In this document: in pieces, positions 58,601 to 64,000 of the stretch
How the letters are laid out: the number at the start of each line of letters is the position of its first letter
How positions within the stretch are numbered: position 1 is the stretch's first letter
Assembly (NCBI GenBank): GCA_037349315.1
Contig: JBAIAC010000018.1
Span: 6,882,001 to 6,946,000 of the forward strand
Direction: 5' to 3'
Source: Chelydra serpentina
Taxonomy: Eukaryota > Chordata > Testudines > Chelydridae
Length of the DNA: 64,000 bases
Position numbers and translations under genes: made by a program
Notes under the pieces: model-generated
The model's database searches: none
What the model was told of the DNA's origin: nothing
What the model saw: the letters and a program-made list of their open reading frames with translations, nothing else

Positions 58601-58951
58601 CACCAAGCGGGAGGGATGGAGCCTCAGAGACCACCTAGGCCGAGGAGAGCTAGGCTGGGGTTTGCCCAAGGGCTGGGGGGCTCGGCTAGCGGGGGCTCAG
58701 CTCGGGCAGGACTCCGGCCCCACTGGTCCCTCAGAGGGGGCAGCCCGGCGGCGGTGGGTCGCGGCCCAAGGGAGGGGTGCCGCGGGGGCGGCCAGCCGGG
58801 GAGCGGCCCGGGCCTCACCTCGGGCGGTCTCGGTCGGGTAGAGCTTCTGGGCCTTGAGGAGGAAGCGCAGCGCCCGGTCGCGGTTGGCGGCCTCCAGCGC
58901 CTCCCGGGCGATCTCGATGCATTTCTCCGCCTCGTCCCGGTTCCCCTCCAT
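31478..58951 (-). CDS. DNAJB14: DNAJB14 (DnaJ heat shock protein family member B14), complete coding region, eight exons
   Basis: Exons (minus strand) 58951-58819, 50420-50246, 43224-43079, 40313-40128, 39735-39641, 38013-37904, 36907-36735 and 31602-31478 sum to 1143 bp, 380 residues. The human protein has about 379. Seen: N-terminal [20 protein letters not shown] and a J domain from about residue 108 with NYYEVLG and the catalytic HPD at 137-139. A Gly/Phe-containing segment ends in FFGGAFPSG. One membrane segment lies at about 251-270 ([19 protein letters not shown]). The C-terminal DUF1977 domain contains YALYPR, NEYKG and NCWKERQQK. Known: an ER membrane protein with its J domain in the cytosol. 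It stimulates HSC70 and acts with DNAJB12 in ER-associated degradation. The introns hold most of the window's transposons. H2AZ1 lies upstream and LAMTOR3 downstream, all on the same strand. Confidence 0.98.
32940..33337. mobile_element. MITE with CTAGAGCTG/CAGCTCTAG ends
   Basis: Left end 'ctagagctggttggagaatt', right end 'ttgctcacagctctag'. The interior is rich in 'tttcattttgaaatg'-like self-complementary words. Superfamily not assigned, because I see no clear target duplication. Confidence 0.6.
36190..36482. mobile_element. hAT-type MITE, 293 bp, in DNAJB14 intron 7
   Basis: Left end CAGGGATCGGCGACCTTTC, right end ATAGGTTGCCTACCCCTG. Target 8-mers ctctatcg and ctctattg (7 of 8). Confidence 0.9.
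36735..36907 (-). CDS. DNAJB14: DNAJB14 exon 7 (DUF1977 domain)
   Basis: Acceptor atttcttacag and donor GTAAGT bound 173 bp. Contains [46 protein letters not shown] and CWKERQQ. Confidence 0.97.
37168..37188 (+). repeat. Short (AAAT)n microsatellite
   Basis: Five tandem aaat units in DNAJB14 intron 6. Confidence 0.8.
37904..38013 (-). CDS. DNAJB14: DNAJB14 exon 6 (transmembrane segment)
   Basis: Acceptor tctgttccatag and donor GTAAGT bound 110 bp. Encodes [20 protein letters not shown] and [16 protein letters not shown]: one hydrophobic helix and the start of the lumenal domain. Confidence 0.97.
38225..38345 (-). mobile_element. L2-like LINE 3' end, decayed
   Basis: Motifs 'tgtgctagacactgcacgca' and 'cctatcccaaacagtttac' match the L2-like 3' region as usually written. 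Located in DNAJB14 intron 5. Confidence 0.5.
39641..39735 (-). CDS. DNAJB14: DNAJB14 exon 5 ([20 protein letters not shown]...)
   Basis: Acceptor ttttttttgtag and donor GTATGT bound 95 bp. Ends HEREEERGD. The His-rich stretch lies just before the membrane segment. Confidence 0.96.
40128..40313 (-). CDS. DNAJB14: DNAJB14 exon 4 (end of J domain and Gly/Phe region)
   Basis: Acceptor ttccctgtttcag and donor GTATTT bound 186 bp. Reads [20 protein letters not shown], then [20 protein letters not shown] and [15 protein letters not shown]. Confidence 0.97.
40314..43078 (-). other. DNAJB14 intron 3
   Basis: Contains the Tigger-like MITE at 42814-43007. The remainder is AT-rich with no recognisable gene or repeat. 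Confidence 0.5.
42814..43007. mobile_element. Tigger/mariner-like MITE, 194 bp
   Basis: Ends CAGACGCTCCTCGGGTTACG and GTCGGGGAGCGTCTG with TA on both sides (42812-42813, 43008-43009). Repeated 'acttacgcaaa' motifs occur inside. It lies 72 bp from DNAJB14 exon 3. Confidence 0.85.
43079..43224 (-). CDS. DNAJB14: DNAJB14 exon 3 (J domain with HPD)
   Basis: Acceptor ttcttttctacag and donor GTAAAA bound 146 bp. Contains [19 protein letters not shown] and [20 protein letters not shown]. The HPD motif needed to stimulate Hsp70 is intact. Confidence 0.98.
44093..44270 (+). mobile_element. Turtle tRNA-derived SINE (tortoise pol III/SINE type)
   Basis: A pol III A box TAGCTCAGTGG is at 44101-44111 and a B-box-like GAGTTCAACCC at about 44144-44154. 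These are followed by the family's 'ggaatctggggcaaaaattg', 'ggactagatgacctcctaag' and the CR1-like tail 'tgatattctatgattcta'. This element is the strongest single pointer to a cryptodiran turtle. Located in DNAJB14 intron 2. Confidence 0.93.
44322..44824 (+). mobile_element. Fold-back SINE-like repeat with a nested PIF-type MITE
   Basis: Flanked by a 13-bp direct repeat ctaagctagcagg (44309-44321 and 44825-44837). The left arm 'aaaacgaaaataagaaag...cttgtagcaccttagag' is inverted in the right arm 'ctctaaggtgctacaagc...ctttcttattttcgtttt'. The element ends in the tail 'cagactaacacggctactac'. The right arm is split at 44457-44752 by a MITE. Confidence 0.88.
44457..44752. mobile_element. PIF/Harbinger-type MITE, 296 bp, inverted copy of 7710-7995
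   Basis: Left end GGGTACGTCTATACTTACG, right end GTGTAGACCAGCCC. TAA is duplicated on both sides (44454-44456, 44753-44755). It shares 'ttcgatttatcgcgtcttgt' and the 'acttcagctacgtta' hairpin with the 7.7-kb copy. Confidence 0.9.
45000..45186. mobile_element. Decayed MITE with 'tctacact'-type ends
   Basis: Left 'ttgcctttaggggttttata', right 'ggtgtgaagaccagccctaa'. The right end resembles the PIF-type ends seen elsewhere in the window. Confidence 0.4.
46980..48375 (+). mobile_element. CR1-type LINE, decayed, different subfamily from 26425-27612
   Basis: Frames read [20 protein letters not shown], then [15 protein letters not shown] and [35 protein letters not shown], then [19 protein letters not shown] and 'aggaatgaggttctcgaaca' follow near the end. 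It lies antisense in DNAJB14 intron 2. Confidence 0.9.
48516..48872. mobile_element. Tigger-like element, right end damaged
   Basis: Left end CAGTAGAACCTCAGAGTTAC after a TA. Right half has 'gattgcgtacttccagttcc', 'gtgtggttgaccagacaatt' and 'gtacctctggtgttc', then stops short of a full inverted end. A 119-codon open frame inside has no recognisable domain. Confidence 0.65.
50246..50420 (-). CDS. DNAJB14: DNAJB14 exon 2 ([18 protein letters not shown]...[12 protein letters not shown])
   Basis: Acceptor ctctttacag and donor GTATTG bound 175 bp. It encodes the low-complexity Ser/Asn/Lys linker before the J domain. The split codon at the left junction gives Val where human has, from memory, Ala. 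Confidence 0.95.
50487..50875. mobile_element. Decayed hAT-like MITE in DNAJB14 intron 1
   Basis: Left 'aggctctgaaactttttcca' and right 'agagtctgagaactattga' are imperfect inverted ends of the 'gttctcaaactt' type. No clear 8-bp duplication. Confidence 0.5.
51622..51810 (+). repeat. Fold-back repeat of the 'gtgaggtaatatcttttatt' family
   Basis: Left arm 'agagacaaggtgtgtgaggt' and 'aatatcttttattggaccaa'. Right arm 'ttggtccaataaaatatatt' and 'acctcacccaccttgtctct'. Tail 'tatcctgggactgatatagc'. Related to 19460-19590. Confidence 0.8.
53030..53120 (+). mobile_element. L2-like LINE fragment
   Basis: 'cactagctcccaatccattt', 'acaagtgaaattcaaagtat' and 'tgaagacctaccctac' resemble the L2 ORF end (…[19 protein letters not shown] reading). 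Weak but in the right order. Confidence 0.45.
53555..53825 (+). mobile_element. CR1 3' end, 5'-truncated, about 270 bp
   Basis: 'aaaagtactagataagttca', 'tgtttgccagaagctgggaa', 'gatactgggctagatggatc' and 'ggtctgacccagtatggcca' match the 3' part of the CR1 at 26425-27612 in order. Confidence 0.92.
54280..54524. mobile_element. Decayed PIF-type MITE
   Basis: The right end 'gcagtgtagacatactctta' is of the shared PIF-type. The interior 'ttaacctagggttaaa' and 'ccactaaccctgggttca' are characteristic of this turtle MITE group. Left boundary approximate. Confidence 0.5.
54660..54790 (-). mobile_element. MIR-like SINE fragment
   Basis: 'agtgacttgctcaacattac', 'ataggaagtctgtggtacaa' and 'gcataaccgcacaattatcc'-like ends match the inverted MIR consensus order (from memory). 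Decayed. Confidence 0.5.
54980..55105 (+). mobile_element. MIR-like SINE fragment
   Basis: 'gagaggcagtgtggcaaagt', then 'ggctgtattcccaaaagtgg', 'aagtctcagaaacctcacct' and 'ataaaaaaatggaaat' follow the MIR order on the + strand. Confidence 0.5.
55135..56066. mobile_element. hAT-type element, 932 bp, with 115-bp near-perfect internal inverted arms
   Basis: Ends CAGTGGTCTCCAACCTTT and GTTGGTGACCACTG. Target 8-mers ccataggc (55127-55134) and ccataggg (56067-56074) match at 7 of 8. Arms 55651-55765 and 55893-56007 are inverted with one mismatch in 115. The 127-bp middle is itself palindromic ('cagctcccattggcca' with 'tggccaatgggagct'). Open frames up to 208 codons on both strands reflect GC-rich palindromic DNA, not genes. 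Located in DNAJB14 intron 1. Confidence 0.93.
56732..57013. mobile_element. PIF/Harbinger-type MITE, 282 bp
   Basis: Ends GGCTTTGTCTACACTGTCAC and AGTGCAGACATACCC. Internal inverse pair 'ctttacagcgctgaaacttt' with 'agtttcagcgctgtaaagtg'. Repeated 'ccagcgctggt' words. Located in DNAJB14 intron 1. Confidence 0.8.
57303..57878. mobile_element. hAT-type element with a second element nested inside
   Basis: Ends TAGGGATGTAAATACCG and CTTCTTACATCCCTA. A perfect 8-bp duplication aagagaac lies at 57295-57302 and 57879-57886. Repeated 'gttaaccg' words mark the outer element. It is interrupted at 57367-57702. Confidence 0.92.
57367..57702. mobile_element. Nested hAT-like element
   Basis: Ends 'cagaccttctcaaccttttt' and 'gattgtgaactactg' resemble the CAGTGGTTCTCAACC type but are diverged. 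Flanking words catttaag and atttaaat only roughly agree. Confidence 0.65.
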
Positions 58952-59330
58952 GGGCTTCTCCTTGCGCCGCCTCCGCCCGCCGCAGCGCAGAGAGAAGGGG
59001 CCAGAAGCCAGCGCGGAGCCGGGGGGGGGGGGTCTGGGCTCTTCCTCACTCCGCACCAACCACCCCAGCGCGCCGCATCCTCCCCGCCGCCACGGCAACA
59101 CCAGCGCGCGGCTCCGACCGGCCGGGCCGCCGGCTGCTTCCGGGCCAAACTGCGCGGCGGCGGCGCGCGTGCGCACTGCGCCGTCGGACGCAGCCCGCGG
59201 CGGGGGGGAGCGTGGCCCATGCCCGGGGAGGGTTCGCGTCCTCCGGCGCAGGGGCCCCCGAGCGCCTCCCTGCCCGGGCCGGCCGGGTGCATCCCCCGCC
59301 AGCAAGGCTGCGGGGCTACTAGAGCAATCA
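58560..59330 (-). promoter_or_regulatory. DNAJB14: CpG island with the DNAJB14 promoter and exon 1
   Basis: A CpG-dense block surrounds the DNAJB14 start codon. On the minus strand an ETS-like CCCGGAAG lies at 59144-59137, about 190 bp upstream of the ATG. Just beyond it, 'gtgcgcactgcgcc' is an imperfect NRF1-like word. No TATA box. Open frames of 150-300 codons on both strands are by-products of the GC content. Confidence 0.75.
58819..58951 (-). CDS. DNAJB14: DNAJB14 exon 1 ([20 protein letters not shown]..., start codon)
   Basis: ATG at 58951-58949 in a GC-rich island with G at +4. It encodes 44 codons plus one base and ends before donor GTGAGG. The N-terminal helix-rich segment matches DNAJB14 (LYPTETAR where human has, from memory, LYPLPSAR). 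Confidence 0.95.
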
Positions 59331-60749
59331 CGACGCGCCCCCGAGCGGTAGCGTGGTGACCAAAGGGCAGATGGCCGTTCTGAGGGGCCCTGGTGTCAGG
59401 AGTAGAGAGGCGGGGGGTAAGTGTCTCTCAGCGGGGTGGCACACTCCTGCAGGGGCGCTGGGTTGGAGCACAGGCCCCGCTTGCCTTCGCAACAACTCCT
59501 ACCGACTCCATGGCAAACACCTCCTAAGAACAAACCCCAGCGAGAACTAGGGACAATGGCAAGCTGCAGTCGTGGGGTGTTGTGAAGCACGGGCGGAGAC
59601 CAATCACTGAATCTCCTTTAAGCGTTTGCTAACTGCACTCCGGCCCAGCGCCTTCCACCCTTCACAGGAGACTATGACCAACCCATATCATGTATGTAAA
59701 GGTTAAAAACCTTTCAGTTTCCTTGAGCTGTTCTCCTAGCAACCGACACTTCTTAGCAGAAGAATTATTTTCTAGCTAGAGTACTGTACTCCCTTTCCAC
59801 ACATTCTTTAGACTGGGGGAAAGAGTAGGGAGCAGTTTTTTAAAATGGTAACAGCCATCCTTTAACCCTTCTTCCTCGCCTGAAATCATTCACTTGACAC
59901 TACACTCTGGCCCTGTAGAAAAGACTAACTGATGACAAGAGTTTCCTTTTAAAAGTAAAGAATGAAGTACTTGGTTGTAGTTTAGTACAGATCTATTCAG
60001 ATTCAAGAATTGGGCCAAACTATTTTACAGTGTAGCAGCTAGAATATGCTATAGGCTTTAGAAGTTCCCATGAGGGTATAGTGACAGATTATCCTCACAA
60101 AGCAGAATCAGCTCTGTATCCTATAGGCTCAAGTGACCTGCTCAATCCCAGGAAACTGATCCTCTGCTGAATGCTACTTGTGCCCTAATAGAGAGAATAT
60201 TTTGTAGCAGCACTAGAAGTCCTGTCAAATTTGCTCTCCAGAATGCATCTTAACTTCCAAGGCTGCCTCTGCGGGGATTCATACCCCTGAAACCTGCTGC
60301 AATTCTACTTAGAACAAGACTCCTGTACTCAATACTTGCTCATACAGGTGAAAATGATCAAGCTCAGATGACACTTTAGAGCTAGTGACCACTGGGACCT
60401 GGCCTAAATTACTGCTGCCACCTCTAGTAGAAGCTTGCCCCAAAATAAACCTATACTAAGTTTAGAAATGACTTGAAAAGAGTTTAGCTACAGGTCGTTT
60501 TCCTAATTTGACTACAGCTTTAATGACACATTCAACAGTTAGAGCTATAAGGCCTTAGGACAGGTAAGCAGAAAAAATGCTTGAGTAGTTTAAGATTCCT
60601 CAACAGCCAAGGGAGGCTGCATACTCTAGCTAAATCAAGTGTTCAAGCTTTAAGTAATGGATGTACTACTTTGCTTCTTACTGTTCTTATTTTACATCTC
60701 ATGTAATAGAGATGCTATCAAAGTTTAGCAATAGCTAATGCATAGAGAC
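59331..60749. other. Spacer between DNAJB14 and H2AZ1, nothing recognised
   Basis: No repeat with intact ends, ORF with homology or RNA gene seen. The promoter of DNAJB14 lies at its left edge and the H2AZ1 3' end at its right edge. Confidence 0.5.
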
Positions 60750-61102
60750 TAGTATTGATATAACATTTATTGAATACTTCCACTCAAGTGGATGAAGAGT
60801 CTGTACAAAACCAAACATTTCCTTTAACTTCTGCTTCACATTAAAATCAAACAGATCTAAAACAGTTAGCTCAATCAAAACCCCCTACAGATACAACAGC
60901 TTCTTTGAAGCCATGGTAACACTTAAATATGGTTAAGACTTCAATGCAGAAATTTGGTTTGTTAGAATGCTCAGTGAGCTTTAGCTTCTCAAAGTTATAA
61001 AAGGCAAAATTGTGTTTCACAGATACAGTCCACTGGAATCACCAACACTGGACAACTGTTAAGTAGTAAGAGTCCTGAGATAACAAGGAATACTGGTATC
61101 CT
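60750..61102 (-). other. H2AZ1: H2AZ1 3' UTR with candidate poly(A) signal
   Basis: Minus-strand AATAAA at 60771-60766 gives a 3' UTR of about 350 nt. No histone stem-loop is expected or seen. Confidence 0.55.
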
Positions 61103-61164
61103 TTAGACAGTTTTCTGTTGTCCTTTCTTTCCAATAAGAGATTTGTGGATATGTGGTATTACAC
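61103..61164 (-). CDS. H2AZ1: H2AZ1 exon 5 ([20 protein letters not shown], stop TAA)
   Basis: Acceptor ttttttcttag. Sixty-two bp including the TAA at 61105-61103. It carries the H2A.Z docking-domain end and C-terminal tail. Confidence 0.98.
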
Positions 61165-63932
61165 CTAAGAAAAAAAATAAAAGAATTAAGGCATGGTTGA
61201 AATGGATTTTCCCTGTATCATTTGAAACAGACAATATTGTATTTGTGTATTATGCTTGTAAAAGGCAATCAGTGAGAAGAATATTTGGATTTTAAAGTTT
61301 AGTTTGAATAGTAATGAGTTGGAGTTACATACCACCACCAGCAATTGTTGCCTTAATGAGGGAGTCCAATTCTTCATCTCCTCTTATTGCAAGCTGCAAG
61401 TGACGGGGAGTGATACGCTTCACTTTTAAGTCTTTGGATGCATTTCCTGCCAGCTCAAGAACCTGCAGACAAAAGCACTTCAGTCCCTACCCATCATTCA
61501 CAAATTGCAGTAGTTAATGACATTTCCAAAACAGTATCTGGCAGGCACTGTAGGGTAGGCACTAGAGTTTTATCAGGGCCTTGTGTAACTAAGTTCTGCA
61601 GCATGCACCATTAAGTTCTGTTAACTGACTACCTTGAAAGATACTCTTCATTCTCATCCCTTCCACAAGAGAGCTTATAGTTGAAGATGCTCATTCTGCA
61701 ACAAAAATGCAGAGTTCTGTGGCATCTTGAGAAAAAATGGCAAGTCCCACAATTGCATTCAGGGAGTCCATCTCTCCCACCCCCGTGACATGACTGGGTA
61801 GCTCACATCTTAAAGCCAGTTTCAGGTCTGCTGATGAGGCCTTGTCTACATTTTAAAATGTTACAGCAGCACAGCTACAGTGCTGTCATTGCAGCATTTC
61901 AAGTGTGGACATTACCTTCAACAGGAGGGGTTCTCCCATCAGCATAGGTAATCCACCTCCCTGAGAAGCAGCAGCTAGATCAACAGAAGACCTCTTTCAT
62001 TGACTTAGCATTATCTACACCACTGATTAGATCGGCTTAAGTGGATTCTTCACACCCTTGAGCAATGTAGCTGTCTCAGCCTAACTTTTTAGTGGAGACT
62101 GGGCCTTAGGGACATCAGTTTACATTTTTATTAAAGTGAATTTGTAAAACAAAATAAAAAAAGATTGAAGCAGAGGTTCTAGAGCACAACCCTACTCCAA
62201 ATTCCACGATCACAGAATTGCAGAATACAAGCAGCCCTGGTCATTAAGCATGCTCCAGCAGTGTCAGCTGTCTTCCACATCTCCCCATCATCAACTTCAC
62301 CTCAGCTGTCAGGTACTCCAGGATCGCAGCACTGTATACAGCAGCTGTGGCTCCCACACGTCCATGGCTGGTAGTCCTAGATTTCAAATGTCGGTGGATG
62401 CGGCCAACAGGGAACTGCAAGAGATCAGAATGGATAAGACTATGTTGCAGACACCACTGGGGTAAGAGTGCCTGTAAAGCTGCAATCCTTACACCTCTTG
62501 CTTGTGTATAACATTCCCAGTCGGCAAAAAAGAACAGACCAAATTGATGTTGAATATATGGCCTAAGTATGTCTGCATTTAAGGTAGCAGTTTGAGTGTG
62601 CTTCTAGCAGGATCTCCACCTGAGAGTACACTGGCATGGCTATCCCATCCCCATAATGAGGTCAGTGGCTGCTGCTATTAATAGCATAGTTTCAGTCCCT
62701 GCCCCCAGCAAAAAAGTTGCCTGGGGGCTTGTCTCAGCCAAACCCAGCCATCTGAGGGTCAAGAGTAGAGATTAGCTTACATAATTCGATTGAAACAAGG
62801 TCACACAAGGTTCTACTCAGAAAGCATAAAAACTTGGCACTCTTGTCTGAAGACTAGGAAAACGAGCTGAAGAAAATGAGACCATGTAATCACGTGAGGA
62901 GCCGGGGCTCTTAAAATAAGCCACCAAATATCACAAGATTTGCAATAAAAGCCATGGACCCCTGTAACTTTGGAGGGCCCTCAGGCAAACCCCTCCCCGT
63001 TCGGGGCACTGTGCTGTAAGCAGACAGTTCGCCCAGTTCCCAATGTTCCCTTTAATTTTTGAAGTGACAAAGGGTCCTGTGGCACCTTATAGACTAACAG
63101 AGGTGTTTGATGTTTGTAAAAGGCCACAGGACCGTTTGTCGCTTCTACAGATCCAGACTAACACGTCTACCCTCTGCTACTTTAATTTTTGACAGGCCAG
63201 GCGCGCAAAAAAAATACTGTGCAAATTATTGTGCTTCTGTGCAAGTTTGTGTGCATGGTGTTTCACAGTGTGCGCAGGGTTTATGATTTGTGTGCACGTG
63301 CAGTTTAGAGGGAACGGTGGTCCTCACCTGCAGACCGGCTCTCTGTGAGCGGGACACTGCCTTCGTCTTGGTCTTTCCGGAGTCTTTCCCAGCTTTACCG
63401 CCAGCCTAATGTAAAGAGACTGAGTAGCAGCAGCACAGGCCACCAGCGCGGCATGCGCCATCCGGCCCCACACGGAACTTAGCCGGCGAAAGCAACAGCA
63501 GCAGACGCGCCACGCGCCCACCGTACGCATGCGCCCCAACCTCAAGCCACGCCACGCGCCCACCCCGCGCATGCGCCTCCAGCCAGCACCGATGCGCGCG
63601 CGTCTTATTCCTCCACGCTCGGTGGCACGAACAGCTTTCCGAGCGCATGCGCCCGAATCACTCCCCCCCCCCCCCCCTCCCCCCGGCGGCGGCGGCGGCG
63701 GCGGCACTAGTGCGCGTGCACCTCCCTCTCCTCTCCCCCCCCGCAAGACAGGTTTAGCACTATCTAGCACCGCCCATTCGTACCACCGCCACCACCCACT
63801 CGTTAACCTCTTTCCCTCGCATGGTTCTACCCCCCCCCCCCGGACTCGTTCACCTCAGCTTCTACCACTCCCGCAGCAAGGCGACGCAGCCGCACGTCCT
63901 ACCAGAGCCGGTTCCCGCGGCTCCCTTACCAT
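61103..63932 (-). CDS. H2AZ1: H2AZ1 (replacement histone H2A.Z), complete coding region, five exons
   Basis: Exons (minus strand) 63932-63930, 63405-63328, 62414-62301, 61462-61333 and 61164-61103 sum to 387 bp, 128 residues. Seen: [51 protein letters not shown] and [20 protein letters not shown]. The end is [20 protein letters not shown]. Known: H2A.Z replaces H2A in nucleosomes at promoters and is loaded by SRCAP/p400. Ser in HLKSRTT and the final Val identify H2AZ1 rather than H2AZ2, which has Thr and Ala. The only change against the vertebrate sequence I remember is Thr for Ala at codon 13. The first exon contributes only the ATG. The gene has introns and an AATAAA signal, as expected for a replication-independent histone. 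Confidence 0.99.
61333..61462 (-). CDS. H2AZ1: H2AZ1 exon 4 ([20 protein letters not shown]...)
   Basis: Acceptor cttttgtctgcag and donor GTATGT bound 130 bp. It includes the acidic-patch residues in [10 protein letters not shown]. Confidence 0.98.
61840..62106. mobile_element. PIF/Harbinger-type MITE in H2AZ1 intron 3
   Basis: Ends GGCCTTGTCTACA and AGTGGAGACTGGGCC, with TGA and TTA next to them. The interior 'gaggggttctcccatcagca', 'taatccacctccct' and 'cacacccttgagcaatgtag' match the element at 15757-15994. Confidence 0.75.
62301..62414 (-). CDS. H2AZ1: H2AZ1 exon 3 ([19 protein letters not shown]...)
   Basis: Acceptor gatctcttgcag and donor GTGAAG bound 114 bp, 38 codons, ending YLTAE. 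Confidence 0.98.
63063..63180 (+). mobile_element. Fold-back SINE-like repeat, short copy, in H2AZ1 intron 2
   Basis: Left arm 'gtgacaaagggtcctgtggc', right arm 'ggccacaggaccgtttgtcgc' inverted to it, tail 'cagactaacacgtctaccct'. Same family as 24798-25046. Confidence 0.75.
63328..63405 (-). CDS. H2AZ1: H2AZ1 exon 2 (N-terminal tail [20 protein letters not shown])
   Basis: Acceptor ctttacattag and donor GTGAGG bound 78 bp, 26 codons. Encodes the acetylatable tail with Lys at codons 5, 8, 12, 14 and 16. Codon 13 is ACC (Thr). Confidence 0.97.
63510..63593. repeat. Imperfect 42-bp tandem duplication carrying NRF1 sites
   Basis: 'ccacgcgcccacc' begins at 63510 and again at 63552. Each copy is followed by an NRF1-like CGCATGCGCC, then a short C/A-rich spacer. 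Confidence 0.7.
63930..63932 (-). CDS. H2AZ1: H2AZ1 exon 1: start codon only, donor immediately after the ATG
   Basis: Minus strand reads AGCTCGGA ATG|GTAAGG. The 5' UTR continues right from 63933 to beyond the window edge. Confidence 0.93.
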
Positions 63933-64000
63933 TCCGAGCTTTGTTGCAGCGCCGCGCACACACACCGAGCGTACCCAACTACACCGCCTCTCCCGCACCC

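Larger units (their letters stand above)
50421..58818 (-). other. DNAJB14 intron 1 (8.4 kb), filled with transposons
   Basis: It holds the elements listed at 50487-57878. The stretches 51811-53029 and 57887-58500 show nothing I can name. Short palindromic relics near 53901-54000 carry a 'gcctgtctacactagca' PIF-type end. Confidence 0.5.
63330..64000 (-). promoter_or_regulatory. H2AZ1: CpG island covering H2AZ1 exon 1, intron 1 and exon 2
   Basis: CpG-dense to the window edge. Consensus NRF1 sites (GCGCATGCGCC or one mismatch) lie at 63525-63535, 63567-63577 and 63643-63653. Intron 1 also holds a 16-C run and a (GGC)n tract near 63663-63704. The core promoter itself lies to the right of the window. 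Confidence 0.75.

Noticed and set aside
58454..59359. Open frames of 150 to 301 codons on both strands around the DNAJB14 start
   Set aside because: They are shadows of the CpG island. Only the short minus-strand part 58951-58819 matches a known protein and ends at a good splice donor.

Overview
The window is vertebrate nuclear DNA, most likely from a cryptodiran turtle. It has intron-rich genes with GT-AG splice sites, CpG islands at promoters and many CR1 LINE pieces. It also has a tRNA-derived SINE with a CR1-like tail (44093-44270), of the tortoise pol III/SINE type. Much of the rest is a dense set of short DNA transposons (hAT with 8-bp target duplications, PIF/Harbinger-type with 3-bp duplications, Tigger-like with TA) and fold-back repeats typical of turtle genomes. 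No bacterial or CRISPR-like features are present.

Four conserved protein genes lie in the same order and orientation as on human 4q23. From left to right they are DAPP1 (+, last four coding exons, 1997-6294), LAMTOR3 (-, complete coding region in six exons, 10035-15348, with a candidate untranslated first exon at the CpG island near 17.7 kb), DNAJB14 (-, all eight coding exons, 31478-58951) and H2AZ1 (-, all five coding exons, 61103-63932). All exon coordinates were derived by translating the strand and matching splice sites. The summed lengths give intact frames of 124 aa for LAMTOR3, 380 aa for DNAJB14 and 128 aa for H2A.Z. The genes do not form a pathway: DAPP1 is a lymphocyte PI3K-signalling adaptor, LAMTOR3 a Ragulator subunit on lysosomes, DNAJB14 an ER-membrane J-protein, and H2A.Z a replacement histone.

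Layout: 1-1.9 kb, CR1 in a DAPP1 intron; 2-6.6 kb, DAPP1 3' part; 6.6-9.2 kb, convergent intergenic spacer with a MITE; 9.2-18.2 kb, LAMTOR3 and its CpG island; 18.2-31 kb, gene-free spacer with a minisatellite, nested transposons, a CR1 and fold-back repeats; 31-59 kb, DNAJB14 with large repeat-filled introns; 59-60.75 kb, short spacer; 60.75-64 kb, H2AZ1 with its CpG-rich first exon and intron at the right edge.

I found no new multi-gene system. The points most worth a second look are: an Ala-to-Thr change in the almost invariant H2A.Z tail; three E-box/M-box sites around the LAMTOR3 promoter; a hAT element in DNAJB14 intron 1 carrying 115-bp near-perfect inverted arms; a recurrent fold-back SINE-like family seen at four places; a 170-bp imperfect duplication 4 kb apart; and a minisatellite that places four AATAAA signals upstream of LAMTOR3.
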